Translations under genes and position numbers: made by a program
Notes under the pieces: generated by a model
What the model saw: the letters and a program-made list of their open reading frames with translations, nothing else
Told to the model about the DNA's origin: nothing
The model's database searches: none
In this document: one piece after another, positions 7,788 through 14,743 of the stretch
Position numbering within the stretch: position 1 is the stretch's first letter
Layout of the letters: each line of letters begins with the position of its first letter
NCBI GenBank assembly: GCA_919902485.1
Contig: CAKKRB010000027.1
Coordinates: forward strand, 1-29,117
Length of the DNA: 29,117 nt
Direction of reading: 5' to 3'
Source of the DNA: Omnitrophica bacterium GWA2_41_15
GTDB lineage: Bacteria; Omnitrophota; Gorgyraeia; Gorgyraeales; Gorgyraeaceae

Positions 7788-8368
7788 CAAAGAAAAAAGG
7801 CAAATTATTTATAATCTCTGCTCCTTCAGGCTCAGGTAAAACAACGCTTTGTGCTAATCTGGTGGAATCCGTTGACAGCCTGTACAGGTCTATTTCCATG
7901 ACAACAAGGGCGCCGAGGCCGGGTGAACAAGACGGCATGGATTATATCTTTATTGAAAAGCCGGAATTTATAAAGCGCCAGAAAAGAAACGAATTCCTGG
8001 AATGGGCAAAGGTCTTTAACGAATATTACGGCACGCCCAAGAAACATATCATGCATATGCTGAAAAGAGGCAGCGATGTTTTATTGAGCATAGATGTCCA
8101 GGGCGCCATGAAGATAAAAAGACTCAAACTGGACGCGGTTTATATCTTTATCCTTCCCCCGTCTATTGAGATGCTCAAAGAGCGTCTGATAAACAGGTCA
8201 ACGGACTCAAAGAAAGCCATCCAGCAGAGGTTAGCTGTTTCAAAAAAGGAAATATCGTGCAGTGATAAATATGATTATATAGTTGTCAATAACAGGTTGG
8301 AATCTGCCCTTGACAGCCTGAGGGCTGTTGTAGTCGCAGAGAGATGCAGGGTAAAACGGAATCATTAA
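7784..8368 (+). CDS. gmk: guanylate kinase
   Basis: 194 residues. It phosphorylates GMP to GDP with ATP. P-loop APSGSGKTT at 13-21; the GMP-binding region includes SMTTRAPRPGEQDGMDYIFI and EYYGTPK. The ATG overlaps the yicC stop. The order yicC-gmk-rpoZ-coaBC is conserved in many bacteria. A palindromic block separates it from rpoZ. Confidence 0.96.
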   Translation: MTKKKGKLFIISAPSGSGKTTLCANLVESVDSLYRSISMTTRAPRPGEQDGMDYIFIEKPEFIKRQKRNEFLEWAKVFNEYYGTPKKHIMHMLKRGSDVLLSIDVQGAMKIKRLKLDAVYIFILPPSIEMLKERLINRSTDSKKAIQQRLAVSKKEISCSDKYDYIVVNNRLESALDSLRAVVVAERCRVKRNH

Positions 8369-8372
8369 AAAA

Positions 8373-8455
8373 GATCCTTCGACGCGCCTAATAATACTCC
8401 CGTTCGTCGTATTATTAGGCTTGCTCAGGATCAAATTTTGTTTCACAAAATTTGA
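8373..8455. repeat. bipartite palindromic element between gmk and rpoZ
   Basis: The outer arms GATCCT (8373-8378) and AGGATC (8427-8432) enclose a 12-bp stem (8386-8397 with 8409-8420) and an 11-base loop TCCCGTTCGTC. A second hairpin follows: TCAAATTTTG (8431-8440), loop TTTCA, CAAAATTTGA (8446-8455), leading into the rpoZ ribosome-binding site. The layout and the loop recur at 9842-9921. Confidence 0.85.
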
Positions 8456-8465
8456 GGAGATTAAA

Positions 8466-8669
8466 ATGTCGTACACGCCGGTAGAGAAAATTTTTAAAGG
8501 CTCAGGAAGCATATTTAAGCTTACAATAATTGCTGCCAGAAGGGCTGTTGAGCTTAACAGCGGAGCTCAGAAACTGATTAACACAAATTTACAAAAGTTT
8601 TCCAGTATCGCTTTGGAAGAAATAGCGCAAGGTAAGGTTAAATACAAGCTTAGAGAAGCGGTAAAATGA
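8466..8669 (+). CDS. rpoZ: RNA polymerase omega subunit
   Basis: 67 residues, starting at the ATG preceded by GAGGAG (8454-8459), not further upstream. It matches omega: an N-terminal segment, then FKLTIIAARRAVELN and a helix ending in EEIAQGKVKY. Omega aids assembly and stability of RNA polymerase beta'. The GA of the ribosome-binding site belongs to the upstream hairpin arm, so the repeat may influence translation. The stop overlaps the coaC ATG (ATGA). Confidence 0.88.
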   Translation: MSYTPVEKIFKGSGSIFKLTIIAARRAVELNSGAQKLINTNLQKFSSIALEEIAQGKVKYKLREAVK

Positions 8670-9211
8670 AGACTAAAAATGTTATTATCGGCGTCACTGC
8701 CAGCGTTGCCTGTTATAAAGCCCTTGATGTTATAAGCGGGCTTCGGAAACTCGGCGCGCAGATAACAGTTGTCCTGACAAAAGAAACAAAAGAATTTATA
8801 CAACCTATGTTATTCCAGGCGGTATCAGGCAATAAGGTTGTGACTTACGACATGTTCAAAGCGCCTGAAGAATGGGATTCAGGCCATGTGTCTCTTGCAG
8901 ACAAGGCAGACTGCATAGTAATCTGCCCTGCCACAGCCAATATAATAGCAAAAATAGCCAATGGTATCTGCGATGATATGCTTACATGCGCAGTTTGCGC
9001 CACAAAAGCCCCTGTTTTATTAGCCCCTGCCATGAACGAAGCAATGTATAAAAATAAAATCACCCAGTACAATGTAAATAAATTGAAAAAATTAGGATAC
9101 AGATTCACAGGCCCCATAAAGGGCATGCTTATGTGCGGGAAAGTTGGCATGGGCCATATACAAGACACTCAAATCATCATAAAGGAAGTGAAAAGTTTAT
9201 TAGAATTATAG
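8666..9211 (+). CDS. coaC: phosphopantothenoylcysteine decarboxylase (CoaC)
   Basis: 181 residues. An FMN flavoprotein that decarboxylates phosphopantothenoylcysteine in coenzyme A synthesis. Seen: GVTASVACYKALDVI at the N-terminus, CPATANIIAKIANGICDDML, the family PAMN motif (APAMNEAMY) and a C-terminal MLMCGKVGMG loop holding the expected catalytic Cys. It corresponds to the CoaC half of the usual fused CoaBC; here a stop codon separates it from CoaB in a different frame. Confidence 0.93.
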   Translation: MKTKNVIIGVTASVACYKALDVISGLRKLGAQITVVLTKETKEFIQPMLFQAVSGNKVVTYDMFKAPEEWDSGHVSLADKADCIVICPATANIIAKIANGICDDMLTCAVCATKAPVLLAPAMNEAMYKNKITQYNVNKLKKLGYRFTGPIKGMLMCGKVGMGHIQDTQIIIKEVKSLLEL

Positions 9212-9885
9212 TAACAGCAGGCCCAACCCAGGAACCAATAGACCCTGTAAGATTTATCTCAAACAGATCAACAGGGTATATGGGGTACAAAATAGCAGAG
9301 GAAGCGCTTAAGAGAAAACACAAAGTTATTCTTATAAGCGGACCTGTAAATATCCGCCCGCCAAAAGCAGACAAGCTGATTTTTATACAGACAGCAGACG
9401 GTTTATTAAAAGCGCTTAAGAAAGAAATAAAAAGCGCAGACTGCCTTATTATGTGCGCTGCTGTGAGCGATTTTAAAGTAAAAAATATCAGCGCAAAGAA
9501 GATAAAAAGAAAAGGCCGGATAAAATTAAAGCTCATTCCAAATAAAGACATACTGAAAGAACTGGTGAGATATAAAAGGCATAAGCTCTTTATAGGCTTT
9601 AATTTAGAAACATCTAACTTAGTTAGAAATGCCAAATTAAAACTCAGGGCCAAAAAACTGGATATGATAGTGGCAAACAGATTGACAAAATATCATAACC
9701 CTTTTGGTAACAATAAGTTAGACGTTGATATAATAGATAAAAATCCACGTGTTACAAAAATAAGACAAAAAGACAAGGCTTTTATCGCCCATGTTTTACT
9801 TGACAAAATAGAAGAATTATGGTATGAAATTAAGAAACAAGGGTCCTTCGGTGCCTACAATGCTCCTATCCGTCGCATTGTTTAA
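9199..9885 (+). CDS. coaB: phosphopantothenate-cysteine ligase (CoaB), unusual start
   Basis: About 228 residues. CoaB joins cysteine to phosphopantothenate with CTP. Seen: [20 protein letters not shown], then AAVSDF and a NKDIL segment. There is no ATG, GTG or TTG near the expected start. The first sensible codon is ATT 9199, about 12 bases after AAGGAAG; the open frame runs back to 9133 but only as antisense-like text overlapping coaC. Start by AUU or a -1 frameshift from coaC are both possible. The last residues ([14 protein letters not shown]) come from a palindromic repeat. Confidence 0.85.
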   Translation: MRIIVTAGPTQEPIDPVRFISNRSTGYMGYKIAEEALKRKHKVILISGPVNIRPPKADKLIFIQTADGLLKALKKEIKSADCLIMCAAVSDFKVKNISAKKIKRKGRIKLKLIPNKDILKELVRYKRHKLFIGFNLETSNLVRNAKLKLRAKKLDMIVANRLTKYHNPFGNNKLDVDIIDKNPRVTKIRQKDKAFIAHVLLDKIEELWYEIKKQGSFGAYNAPIRRIV

Positions 9886-9921
9886 CGGCGCCTCAGGATC
9901 AAATCCGCATAGGCGGATTTG
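9842..9921. repeat. bipartite palindromic element at the coaB end
   Basis: The outer arms GGTCCT (9842-9847) and AGGATC (9895-9900) enclose the stem ACAATGC/GCATTGT (9857-9863, 9875-9881) and an 11-base loop TCCTATCCGTC. A second hairpin CAAATCCGC/GCGGATTTG (9900-9908, 9913-9921) follows and leads into GGGAGG. This is the same architecture as 8373-8455 with different stems and a similar loop. The coaB stop codon lies inside it. Confidence 0.85.
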
Positions 9922-9932
9922 GGAGGCTAAAC

Positions 9933-10391
9933 TTGAAAAAGAGAGGTTTTACTCTAATTGAGTTGTTAGTTGTTATAGCGATCATAGGTATATTAGCTGG
10001 GATGCTCCTGCCGGCAATTGGCCAGGCCAGGGAAAGGGCAAGGCGCACAAGCTGTATGAATAACCTTAAACAGATCAGCATATCTTTACATTTATATGCC
10101 ACGGATAATATGGAAAAATTTCCAAAAACTCTTCAGGAGCTTGTGGATGGCGGATACCTGGACAGCCTGGAGATTTTTAAATGCCCGTCAGCCCCCAGCA
10201 ATGTCCCTGCGGACGCTGACAGCGGAGATTATGCGTATAAAACAGGCCTGACAGAATCAGCTGATTCAGGTGTCGCTATAGCCTGCGATAAGGCTGAGAA
10301 TCATAAAGGCCAGGGCGGAAACGTATTGTTTGTAGGAGGTCATGTAAAATGGCAGCCTGCTTCCAAGGGTAAATGGGCTCCGCCGTTTTAA
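9933..10391 (+). CDS. type II/IV secretion pseudopilin
   Basis: 152 residues from a TTG start 6 bases after GGAGG. The prepilin motif is [18 protein letters not shown]: a short basic leader cleaved before Phe by prepilin peptidase, Glu at +5, then the hydrophobic assembly helix. The C-terminal [11 protein letters not shown] matches the H-x9-DG-type ending of planctomycete and PVC pseudopilins. Probable inner-membrane or periplasmic pseudopilus subunit; no other secretion genes are nearby. The ribosome-binding site follows directly on a repeat hairpin, and a terminator follows the gene. Confidence 0.88.
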   Translation: MKKRGFTLIELLVVIAIIGILAGMLLPAIGQARERARRTSCMNNLKQISISLHLYATDNMEKFPKTLQELVDGGYLDSLEIFKCPSAPSNVPADADSGDYAYKTGLTESADSGVAIACDKAENHKGQGGNVLFVGGHVKWQPASKGKWAPPF

Positions 10392-10409
10392 TGAAAATAT
10401 ATTTTTAAC

Positions 10410-10447
10410 AACGTGTAGCCATAATTTTATCAAGCTACACGTTTTTT
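10410..10447 (+). terminator. intrinsic terminator after the pseudopilin gene
   Basis: The stem AACGTGTAGC (10410-10419) pairs with GCTACACGTT (10434-10443), followed by TTTTTT up to 10447. It closes the rpmH-to-pilin gene string. Confidence 0.88.
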
Positions 10448-10452
10448 GTTCA

Positions 10453-10493
10453 CGTTAATTCACAAACAAGTCATACTCGTTTGTGAATTAACG
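10453..10493 (+). repeat. dispersed palindrome, copy 2 (41-bp variant)
   Basis: The arms CGTTAATTCACAAAC / GTTTGTGAATTAACG (15 bp) surround the loop AAGTCATACTC. Compared with copies 1, 3 and 4, exactly one A in the left arm and its paired T in the right arm are missing, so the pairing is kept. Confidence 0.9.
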
Positions 10494-10517
10494 CGGCTGG
10501 ATAGGTTGACTGATAAC

Positions 10518-10589
10518 GGCGACGTAGCCAAGGGGGAAGGCAGGAGTCTGCAAAACTCTTATTCACCGGTTCGATTCCGGTCGTCGCCT
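10518..10589 (+). tRNA. tRNA-Cys (anticodon GCA)
   Basis: A complete cloverleaf: acceptor GGCGACG/CGTCGCC, D stem GCC/GGC, anticodon arm GGAGT-CTGCAAA-ACTCT with anticodon GCA, T arm ACCGG-TTCGATT-CCGGT. Discriminator U, as expected for Cys. CCA is not encoded. Confidence 0.95.
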
Positions 10590-10590
10590 C

Positions 10591-10617
10591 CGATTTTTTG
10601 CCAAAGGCAAAAAATCG
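10591..10617. terminator. hairpin after tRNA-Cys, possible terminator
   Basis: A perfect 12-bp stem CGATTTTTTGCC, loop AAA, GGCAAAAAATCG. No U-tract follows on the plus strand, but one is carried in the stem. It may separate the tRNA-Cys and tRNA-Leu transcripts or be a boundary palindrome. Confidence 0.5.
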
Positions 10618-10658
10618 TCCCGAAGCAGTTTGAATTTTTTCATCCAATTGCGAGGGAC
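10617..10658 (+). repeat. hairpin with tandem GA internal loop, copy A
   Basis: GTCCC-GAA-GCA (10617-10627) can pair with TGC-GA-GGGAC (10649-10658) around a loop containing TTTTTTCATC. The same arrangement recurs at 24464-24501 before a protein gene. Function unknown. Confidence 0.6.
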
Positions 10659-10665
10659 AAAAATA

Positions 10666-10754
10666 GCCGGGGTGTTGGAATTGGGAGACAATATGGACTT
10701 AAAATCCATTGGCCCGTAAGGGCCGTGAGGGTTCAACTCCCTCCCCCGGCACCA
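10666..10754 (+). tRNA. tRNA-Leu (anticodon TAA), CCA encoded
   Basis: A class II tRNA with acceptor GCCGGGG/CCCCGGC, anticodon arm ATGGA-CTTAAAA-TCCAT (anticodon TAA), a long variable arm (GGCCC...GGGCC) and T loop TTCAACT. Discriminator A and a genomic CCA at 10752-10754. Confidence 0.95.
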
Positions 10755-10807
10755 TGAACCACTCGCTAAGAATAAGTAGCAAATATAGTATTCGCTCGGG
10801 TTCATGG
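10752..10807. repeat. inverted repeat abutting the tRNA-Leu 3' end
   Basis: CCATGAACC (10752-10760) pairs with GGTTCATGG (10799-10807). Partial inner matches CTCGC/GCTCG and GAATA/TATTC follow. The left arm begins on the CCA tail of tRNA-Leu. A third CCATGAAC follows at 10812-10819. Confidence 0.75.
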
Positions 10808-10893
10808 CAGGCCATGAACATAATATGATAGGGCTTGCCCTCTACCTGAGCGAAAAATTGACTTTATATGTAATTCTTAACGAATGGTACAGG

Positions 10894-10946
10894 GGACCCA
10901 TAGCGCAGTTGGTTAGCGCGTCCGCCAAAGGCGGAAGGTCAGAAAG
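10894..10946 (+). pseudogene. truncated tRNA (5' two-thirds), fused to tRNA-Val leader
   Basis: GGACCCA-TA, then a D arm GCGC-AGTTGGTTA-GCGC, then an anticodon-type arm TCCGC-CAAAG-GCGGA and the variable-region-like AGGTC, are all tRNA-like. The anticodon loop is only 5 bases, with no U33, and the T arm and 3' acceptor strand are missing. The sequence runs straight into tRNA-Val at 10948. It is non-functional as written, or an assembly join. Confidence 0.75.
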
Positions 10947-10947
10947 T

Positions 10948-11025
10948 GGGCGGTTGGCGCAGTTTGGTTAGCGCGCCACGTTGACATCGTGGAGGTCACA
11001 GGTTCGAGTCCTGTACCGCCCACCA
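10948..11025 (+). tRNA. tRNA-Val (anticodon GAC), CCA encoded
   Basis: Acceptor GGGCGGT/ACCGCCC, D stem GCGC/GCGC, anticodon arm CCACG-TTGACAT-CGTGG (anticodon GAC), T arm ACAGG-TTCGAGT-CCTGT, discriminator A, genomic CCA at 11023-11025. Confidence 0.95.
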
Positions 11026-11028
11026 CGG

Positions 11029-11161
11029 TTCGACGCGTCTTTCGCTTCGCTCAAGACTTGCTCACCGTAGTCCTGAGTCCCTCGACAAGCTCGGGATATT
11101 TCCAGCAGATACTGAGCGAAGTCGAAGTACAAGCGACGAGCATAGCGAGGAGCGCGTCGAA
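11029..11161. repeat. complex inverted repeat between tRNA-Val and thrS
   Basis: The outer arms TTCGACGCG (11029-11037) and CGCGTCGAA (11153-11161) enclose several TTCGAC/GAGCGAAGTCGAA-type motifs, including GCTTCGCTC near 11045 and ACTGAGCGAAGTCGAAGT near 11111. It belongs to the same CTTCGAC...CTCAGG motif family seen at 8373, 9842 and 17558. An open frame through it (10989-11180) starts inside tRNA-Val and is not credible. With the tRNAs and other repeats listed, it accounts for the stretch 10392-11194. Confidence 0.75.
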
Positions 11162-11194
11162 GGGCACCACGTTATTTTAGAATTGTAGGTTTTT

Positions 11195-12907
11195 ATGACA
11201 AACAATCTCGACGCCTTACGCCATAGCTGTTCTCATGTGATGGCAGATGCTGTGAAAAGGCTTTTTCCTGACATACGGCTTGCCATAGGCCCTGCTATTG
11301 AGGACGGGTTTTACTATGATTTTGATCGATCAGAGCCTTTTAAGCCTGAAGATTTGCCTGCCATAGAAAAGGAAATGGCAAAGATCATAAAAGAAGATTG
11401 GGAATTTAAGAAAGAAGAGATTTCTAAAAAAGAGGCGTTGAAATTATTTGCAAAGGAACCGTATAAGGCGGAACTTATAAATAAATTAGAAGGCGATACA
11501 ATTTCTATTTACAGGCACGGAAAGTTTGTGGATTTATGTAAAGGCCCGCACATTAAATCCACAGGCCAGATAAAGGCATTTAAGCTTTTAAGCATCGCAG
11601 GCGCGTACTGGCACGGCATTGAAACAAACCCTATGCTTCAGAGAATATATGGCACGTGCTTTGAAACAAGCCAGGCCCTGGAAGAACATTTAGAAAAACT
11701 GGAAGAGGCAAAAAAACGCGATCACAGGAAACTTGGAAAAGAGCTTGATTTATTCAGCATTCACGACGAAGTCGGGCCAGGCCTTGTATTTTACCACCCA
11801 AAAGGCGCACTTCTCAGAATGCTGATAGAAGATTACGAGAAGAAAGAACACCTGAGACGCGGATATCAGATTGTAATGGGCCCGCATATTTTAAAATCAG
11901 ATATATGGGTTACCTCAGGCCATTATGATTATTATAAAGAGAATATGTACATATTCAAGGTAGATAACGAAGAATATGTCCTGAAGCCCATGAACTGTCC
12001 TGGCCATATGCTGATCTATAAATCAAAGATACGCAGTTATAGAGATCTTCCCATGCGTTATTTTGAACTTGGTAATGTCCACAGGCGGGAAAAAACAGGG
12101 GTATTGCACGGGCTTTTGAGGGTAAGAGGATTTACTCAGGATGACGCTCATATATTTTGTCTGCCAAATCAATTGGAACAGGAAATAACCGGGGTCATAG
12201 ATTTTGTAATGGATACAATGAAAGTTTTTGGCTTTAAAGATTATAAAATAGACCTTTCTACAAGGCCTTTGAAATCTATTGGGACAGATGAGGCATGGGA
12301 GGCCGCAACCAATGCCTTGAAAAAAGCGCTTGAGTCAAAGGCTATGAATTACGAAATTAACGAGGGCGAGGGCGCGTTTTACGGGCCAAAGATAGACATA
12401 ATGGTAAAGGACGCCCTTTCGAGGCCATGGCAGTGCGCAACTGTGCAGTGCGATTTTGCGCTGCCTGAGAGGTTTGATCTGGCGTATATTTCTGCGGGCG
12501 GCAAAAAAGAAAGGCCTGTTATGCTCCACAGGGTTGTGCTTGGGAGCATGGAGCGCTTTATAGGGACTTTGATAGAGCATTACGCAGGCGCGTTCCCTGT
12601 GTGGCTGGCCCCTGTGCAGGCCATTGTGATACCGATCACTGACAGGGCGCATGATTACGCAGATAATATCTTCAAGTTATTGCAGGATGAAGGCATAAGA
12701 GCAGAGGTGGATAAAAGAAATGAGAAATTGCAGTATAAAATCAGAGAAGGCGAGGTAAACAAAATTCCTTACATGCTGATAATAGGAGACAGGGAAAAAG
12801 AAGCAGGCACTGTTTCGCTTCGCGCCAGAAAAGAAGGAGACCTCGGCACGGTTAAGATAGAGGAGTTTATAGATAGAATCAAGGATGAAATAACAAATAA
12901 AACGTAG
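11195..12907 (+). CDS. thrS: threonine-tRNA ligase, TGS-less form
   Basis: 570 residues; many ThrRS have about 640. It begins directly with the second additional (editing) domain: H10 and H14 in HSCSH, C115 and H119 in CKGPH. The class II catalytic core contains MNCPGH with the zinc ligand C268, followed by the anticodon-binding domain (about 475-570). The N-terminal TGS domain is absent. It charges tRNA-Thr and edits mis-attached Ser. The stop TAG is contributed by the following palindromic repeat. It precedes infC-rpmI-rplT in the standard order. Confidence 0.95.
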   Translation: MTNNLDALRHSCSHVMADAVKRLFPDIRLAIGPAIEDGFYYDFDRSEPFKPEDLPAIEKEMAKIIKEDWEFKKEEISKKEALKLFAKEPYKAELINKLEGDTISIYRHGKFVDLCKGPHIKSTGQIKAFKLLSIAGAYWHGIETNPMLQRIYGTCFETSQALEEHLEKLEEAKKRDHRKLGKELDLFSIHDEVGPGLVFYHPKGALLRMLIEDYEKKEHLRRGYQIVMGPHILKSDIWVTSGHYDYYKENMYIFKVDNEEYVLKPMNCPGHMLIYKSKIRSYRDLPMRYFELGNVHRREKTGVLHGLLRVRGFTQDDAHIFCLPNQLEQEITGVIDFVMDTMKVFGFKDYKIDLSTRPLKSIGTDEAWEAATNALKKALESKAMNYEINEGEGAFYGPKIDIMVKDALSRPWQCATVQCDFALPERFDLAYISAGGKKERPVMLHRVVLGSMERFIGTLIEHYAGAFPVWLAPVQAIVIPITDRAHDYADNIFKLLQDEGIRAEVDKRNEKLQYKIREGEVNKIPYMLIIGDREKEAGTVSLRARKEGDLGTVKIEEFIDRIKDEITNKT

Positions 12908-12959
12908 GGGCGGATTATTAATCCGCCCAAATGCGGGCCGAATAATATTCGGCCCCTAC
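12904..12959. repeat. double palindrome between thrS and infC
   Basis: The outer GTAGGGG (12904-12910) and CCCCTAC (12953-12959) bracket two hairpins: GGGCGGATTA/TAATCCGCCC (12908-12928) and GGGCCGAATA/TATTCGGCCC (12935-12955). It begins inside the last codons of thrS and ends 6 bases before the infC ribosome-binding site. GTAGGG/CCCTAC ends also mark the parB palindrome. Confidence 0.85.
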
Positions 12960-12980
12960 AATTACAAGGAGGTGGTTCGT

Positions 12981-13529
12981 ATTTCAAAAGATCTGAGAAT
13001 CAATCAAAGAATACGCGTTAAAGAAGTCAGGCTTATAGGCCCTGAAGGCGAACAAATGGGGATTGTCAATACCCAGGATGCTTTGCAAAAGGCAGAAGAA
13101 GCTGGGCTGGATCTCGTAGAGGTTGCAGGCCAGACGTCTCCTCCTGTCTGCAGGATAATGGACTACTCCAAGTATAAATATGAACAGGAGAAAAAAGAGA
13201 AAGAAGCCCGCAAGCATCAAAAGGTGGTACACCTGAAAGAGATCAAGATGAAGCCGAACATAGAAGAACACGACTACCAGGTAAAGCTTTATCACCTGAA
13301 AAGATTTCTTGGCAGAGGGGATAAGGCAAAGCTTACAATGACTTTCAGGGGCAGGGAGATGAGCCATGTTGAGATAGGCAAAAAGATTATAAACAGGGTA
13401 ATTTCTGACCTGAGCGAGACAGGAGAAGTGGAGAAGGGCCCGATGATGGACGGCAGGAACATCATGGTGCATTTTACGCCCCGGCCATCAACAAGCGCAA
13501 AGAATATCAAGGAGAAAGAAAATGCCTAA
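12981..13529 (+). CDS. infC: translation initiation factor IF-3, AUU start
   Basis: 182 residues from ATT 12981. A strong AAGGAGGT (12966-12973) lies 7 bases upstream of this ATT. The only other nearby start, GTG 12972, overlaps the ribosome-binding site itself and is unlikely. AUU starts are known for infC in E. coli and Bacilli and underlie IF-3 self-regulation. Seen: RLIGPEGEQMGIV, EEAGLDLVEV, PPVCRIMDY, then the C-terminal VKLKEIK-type and FRGREM motifs. IF-3 binds the 30S subunit and checks start-codon pairing. It overlaps rpmI by 8 bases. Confidence 0.93.
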   Translation: MSKDLRINQRIRVKEVRLIGPEGEQMGIVNTQDALQKAEEAGLDLVEVAGQTSPPVCRIMDYSKYKYEQEKKEKEARKHQKVVHLKEIKMKPNIEEHDYQVKLYHLKRFLGRGDKAKLTMTFRGREMSHVEIGKKIINRVISDLSETGEVEKGPMMDGRNIMVHFTPRPSTSAKNIKEKENA

Positions 13530-13719
13530 ATTAAAAACAAACAAAGGCGCCAGGAAGAGGCTGAAACTCACGAAAAACAACAAGCTGATGAGATACAAGC
13601 CCGGCAAGCGCCACATACTTACATCAAAGACTTCTAAGAGAAAAAGAAAAATGAGAAAATGCATAGAAGTGCTAGGCATGTCAGCAAAGATAACCAAAAA
13701 GCTGTTACCATACGGCTAA
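13522..13719 (+). CDS. rpmI: 50S ribosomal protein L35
   Basis: 65 residues, highly basic, with the L35 pattern MPKLKTNKGARKRLKLT at the start and RHILTSKTSKRKRKMRK in the middle. It lies between infC and rplT in the conserved order and overlaps the infC end. Confidence 0.95.
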   Translation: MPKLKTNKGARKRLKLTKNNKLMRYKPGKRHILTSKTSKRKRKMRKCIEVLGMSAKITKKLLPYG

Positions 13720-13733
13720 AGAGGAGGTTTTAA

Positions 13734-14081
13734 ATGTCACGCACAAAATACGGGCCAGCGTCCAAGGCCCGCAGAAAAAGAGTTTCCAAAATGGCAAAAG
13801 GCTACCGTGCAGGCAGAAGCAAGCTGCACAGGGTAACGCTGGAAACATTGAAAAAAGCCTTGATGTACGGCACAAGAGACAGGCGCGCCAAGAAAGGCAC
13901 ATTCAGGAGATTGTGGATCCTCAGGATCTCCAACGCCTGCAAGGAATCAGGTATATCATACAGTAAATTTATAAAAGGCCTCAAGGATGCGAAAATAGAG
14001 CTTAACAGGAAAATACTTGCGGATATGGCTGTGAATGATATCAAGGCATTCAAGAACCTGGTGGAGACGGTTAAGAAATAA
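13734..14081 (+). CDS. rplT: 50S ribosomal protein L20
   Basis: 115 residues. Contains KMAKGYRAGRSKLHR and the RDRRAKKGTFRRLWI core of L20, an early assembly protein of the large subunit. In other bacteria L20 also represses the infC-rpmI-rplT mRNA; no operator is identified here. AGGAGG precedes the ATG. Confidence 0.96.
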   Translation: MSRTKYGPASKARRKRVSKMAKGYRAGRSKLHRVTLETLKKALMYGTRDRRAKKGTFRRLWILRISNACKESGISYSKFIKGLKDAKIELNRKILADMAVNDIKAFKNLVETVKK

Positions 14082-14095
14082 AATGCGAGGTTTAT

Positions 14096-14743
14096 ATGCA
14101 CATAATAATAGCAGGTTGCGGAAGAGTCGGTTCAGAGCTTGCCAGGCTTTTATCCAATGAAGGCCATGATGTTATTATCATTGATAAGAACAAATCTTCT
14201 TTTGACCGATTAGGGGGAGTTTTCAATGGCGTAACCTTAGTAGGCAGCGGATTTGACGCAGAGCTTTTAAAACAGGCAGGTATTGAAAAGGCAGACGCTT
14301 TTTGCGCAGTTACAAATGGGGATAATACAAATTTAATTTCCGCGCAGGTAGCTAAAAAGATATTTAATGTTCCAAAGGTTATTGCCAGGGTGTATGATCC
14401 TCAGCGCGCGCATATATATACTGCTTTAGGCATGGATGTTATCAGCGGCACTATTCTTTTTGCCGCAATGATCCGCGACAAGATTATTGAAAGCCGCTTT
14501 TCCAGCTACCTTATTGAAACAAAGGAGTTGGGGGTTATTGAGATCGAAGTTAAAGATAATCTGAAAGGAAAGACGATTAAGGATATAAATATACCGCGGG
14601 AATTTATAGTGGTGGCTATAAGAAGGTTAAGAGAAGTTATTATTCCCGAGCCCACGACGGTTTTAAAAGAAAAAGACGTGTTGATGGGCGTAGTGAAAGT
14701 AACCAGTCTTAACGCTATAAAGGAAAGGTTTGGGCTAAGCTAA
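14096..14743 (+). CDS. potassium-uptake regulatory protein TrkA/KtrA-like (first)
   Basis: 215 residues. RCK Rossmann domain (about 1-120) with the nucleotide motif GCGRVGSELARLL at 7-19 and acidic D30; TrkA-C domain at about 135-215. RCK subunits bind NAD(H)/ATP and gate the TrkH/KtrB channel from the cytoplasm. The next gene is a second single-RCK protein, like the CeoB/CeoC arrangement instead of one double TrkA. The stop overlaps the next ATG (TAATG). Confidence 0.9.
   Translation: MHIIIAGCGRVGSELARLLSNEGHDVIIIDKNKSSFDRLGGVFNGVTLVGSGFDAELLKQAGIEKADAFCAVTNGDNTNLISAQVAKKIFNVPKVIARVYDPQRAHIYTALGMDVISGTILFAAMIRDKIIESRFSSYLIETKELGVIEIEVKDNLKGKTIKDINIPREFIVVAIRRLREVIIPEPTTVLKEKDVLMGVVKVTSLNAIKERFGLS

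Noticed and set aside
8421..8465. Longer rpoZ start at 8421
   Set aside because: The extra residues come from the palindromic element, and GAGGAG sits correctly for the ATG at 8466.
9180..9211. Programmed -1 frameshift joining coaC to coaB
   Set aside because: No X-XXY-YYZ slippery heptamer or clear downstream stimulatory structure is visible; kept only as an open alternative to an AUU start.
10446..10757. 103-residue ORF across tRNA-Cys and tRNA-Leu
   Set aside because: It reads straight through two tRNAs and three palindromes, so it is an accidental open frame.
10858..10890. Promoter TTGACT upstream of the truncated tRNA
   Set aside because: No -10 box at an acceptable distance is convincing.
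10989..11180. 63-residue ORF after tRNA-Val
   Set aside because: It begins inside the tRNA and runs through an inverted-repeat block; no ribosome-binding site and repeat-derived composition.
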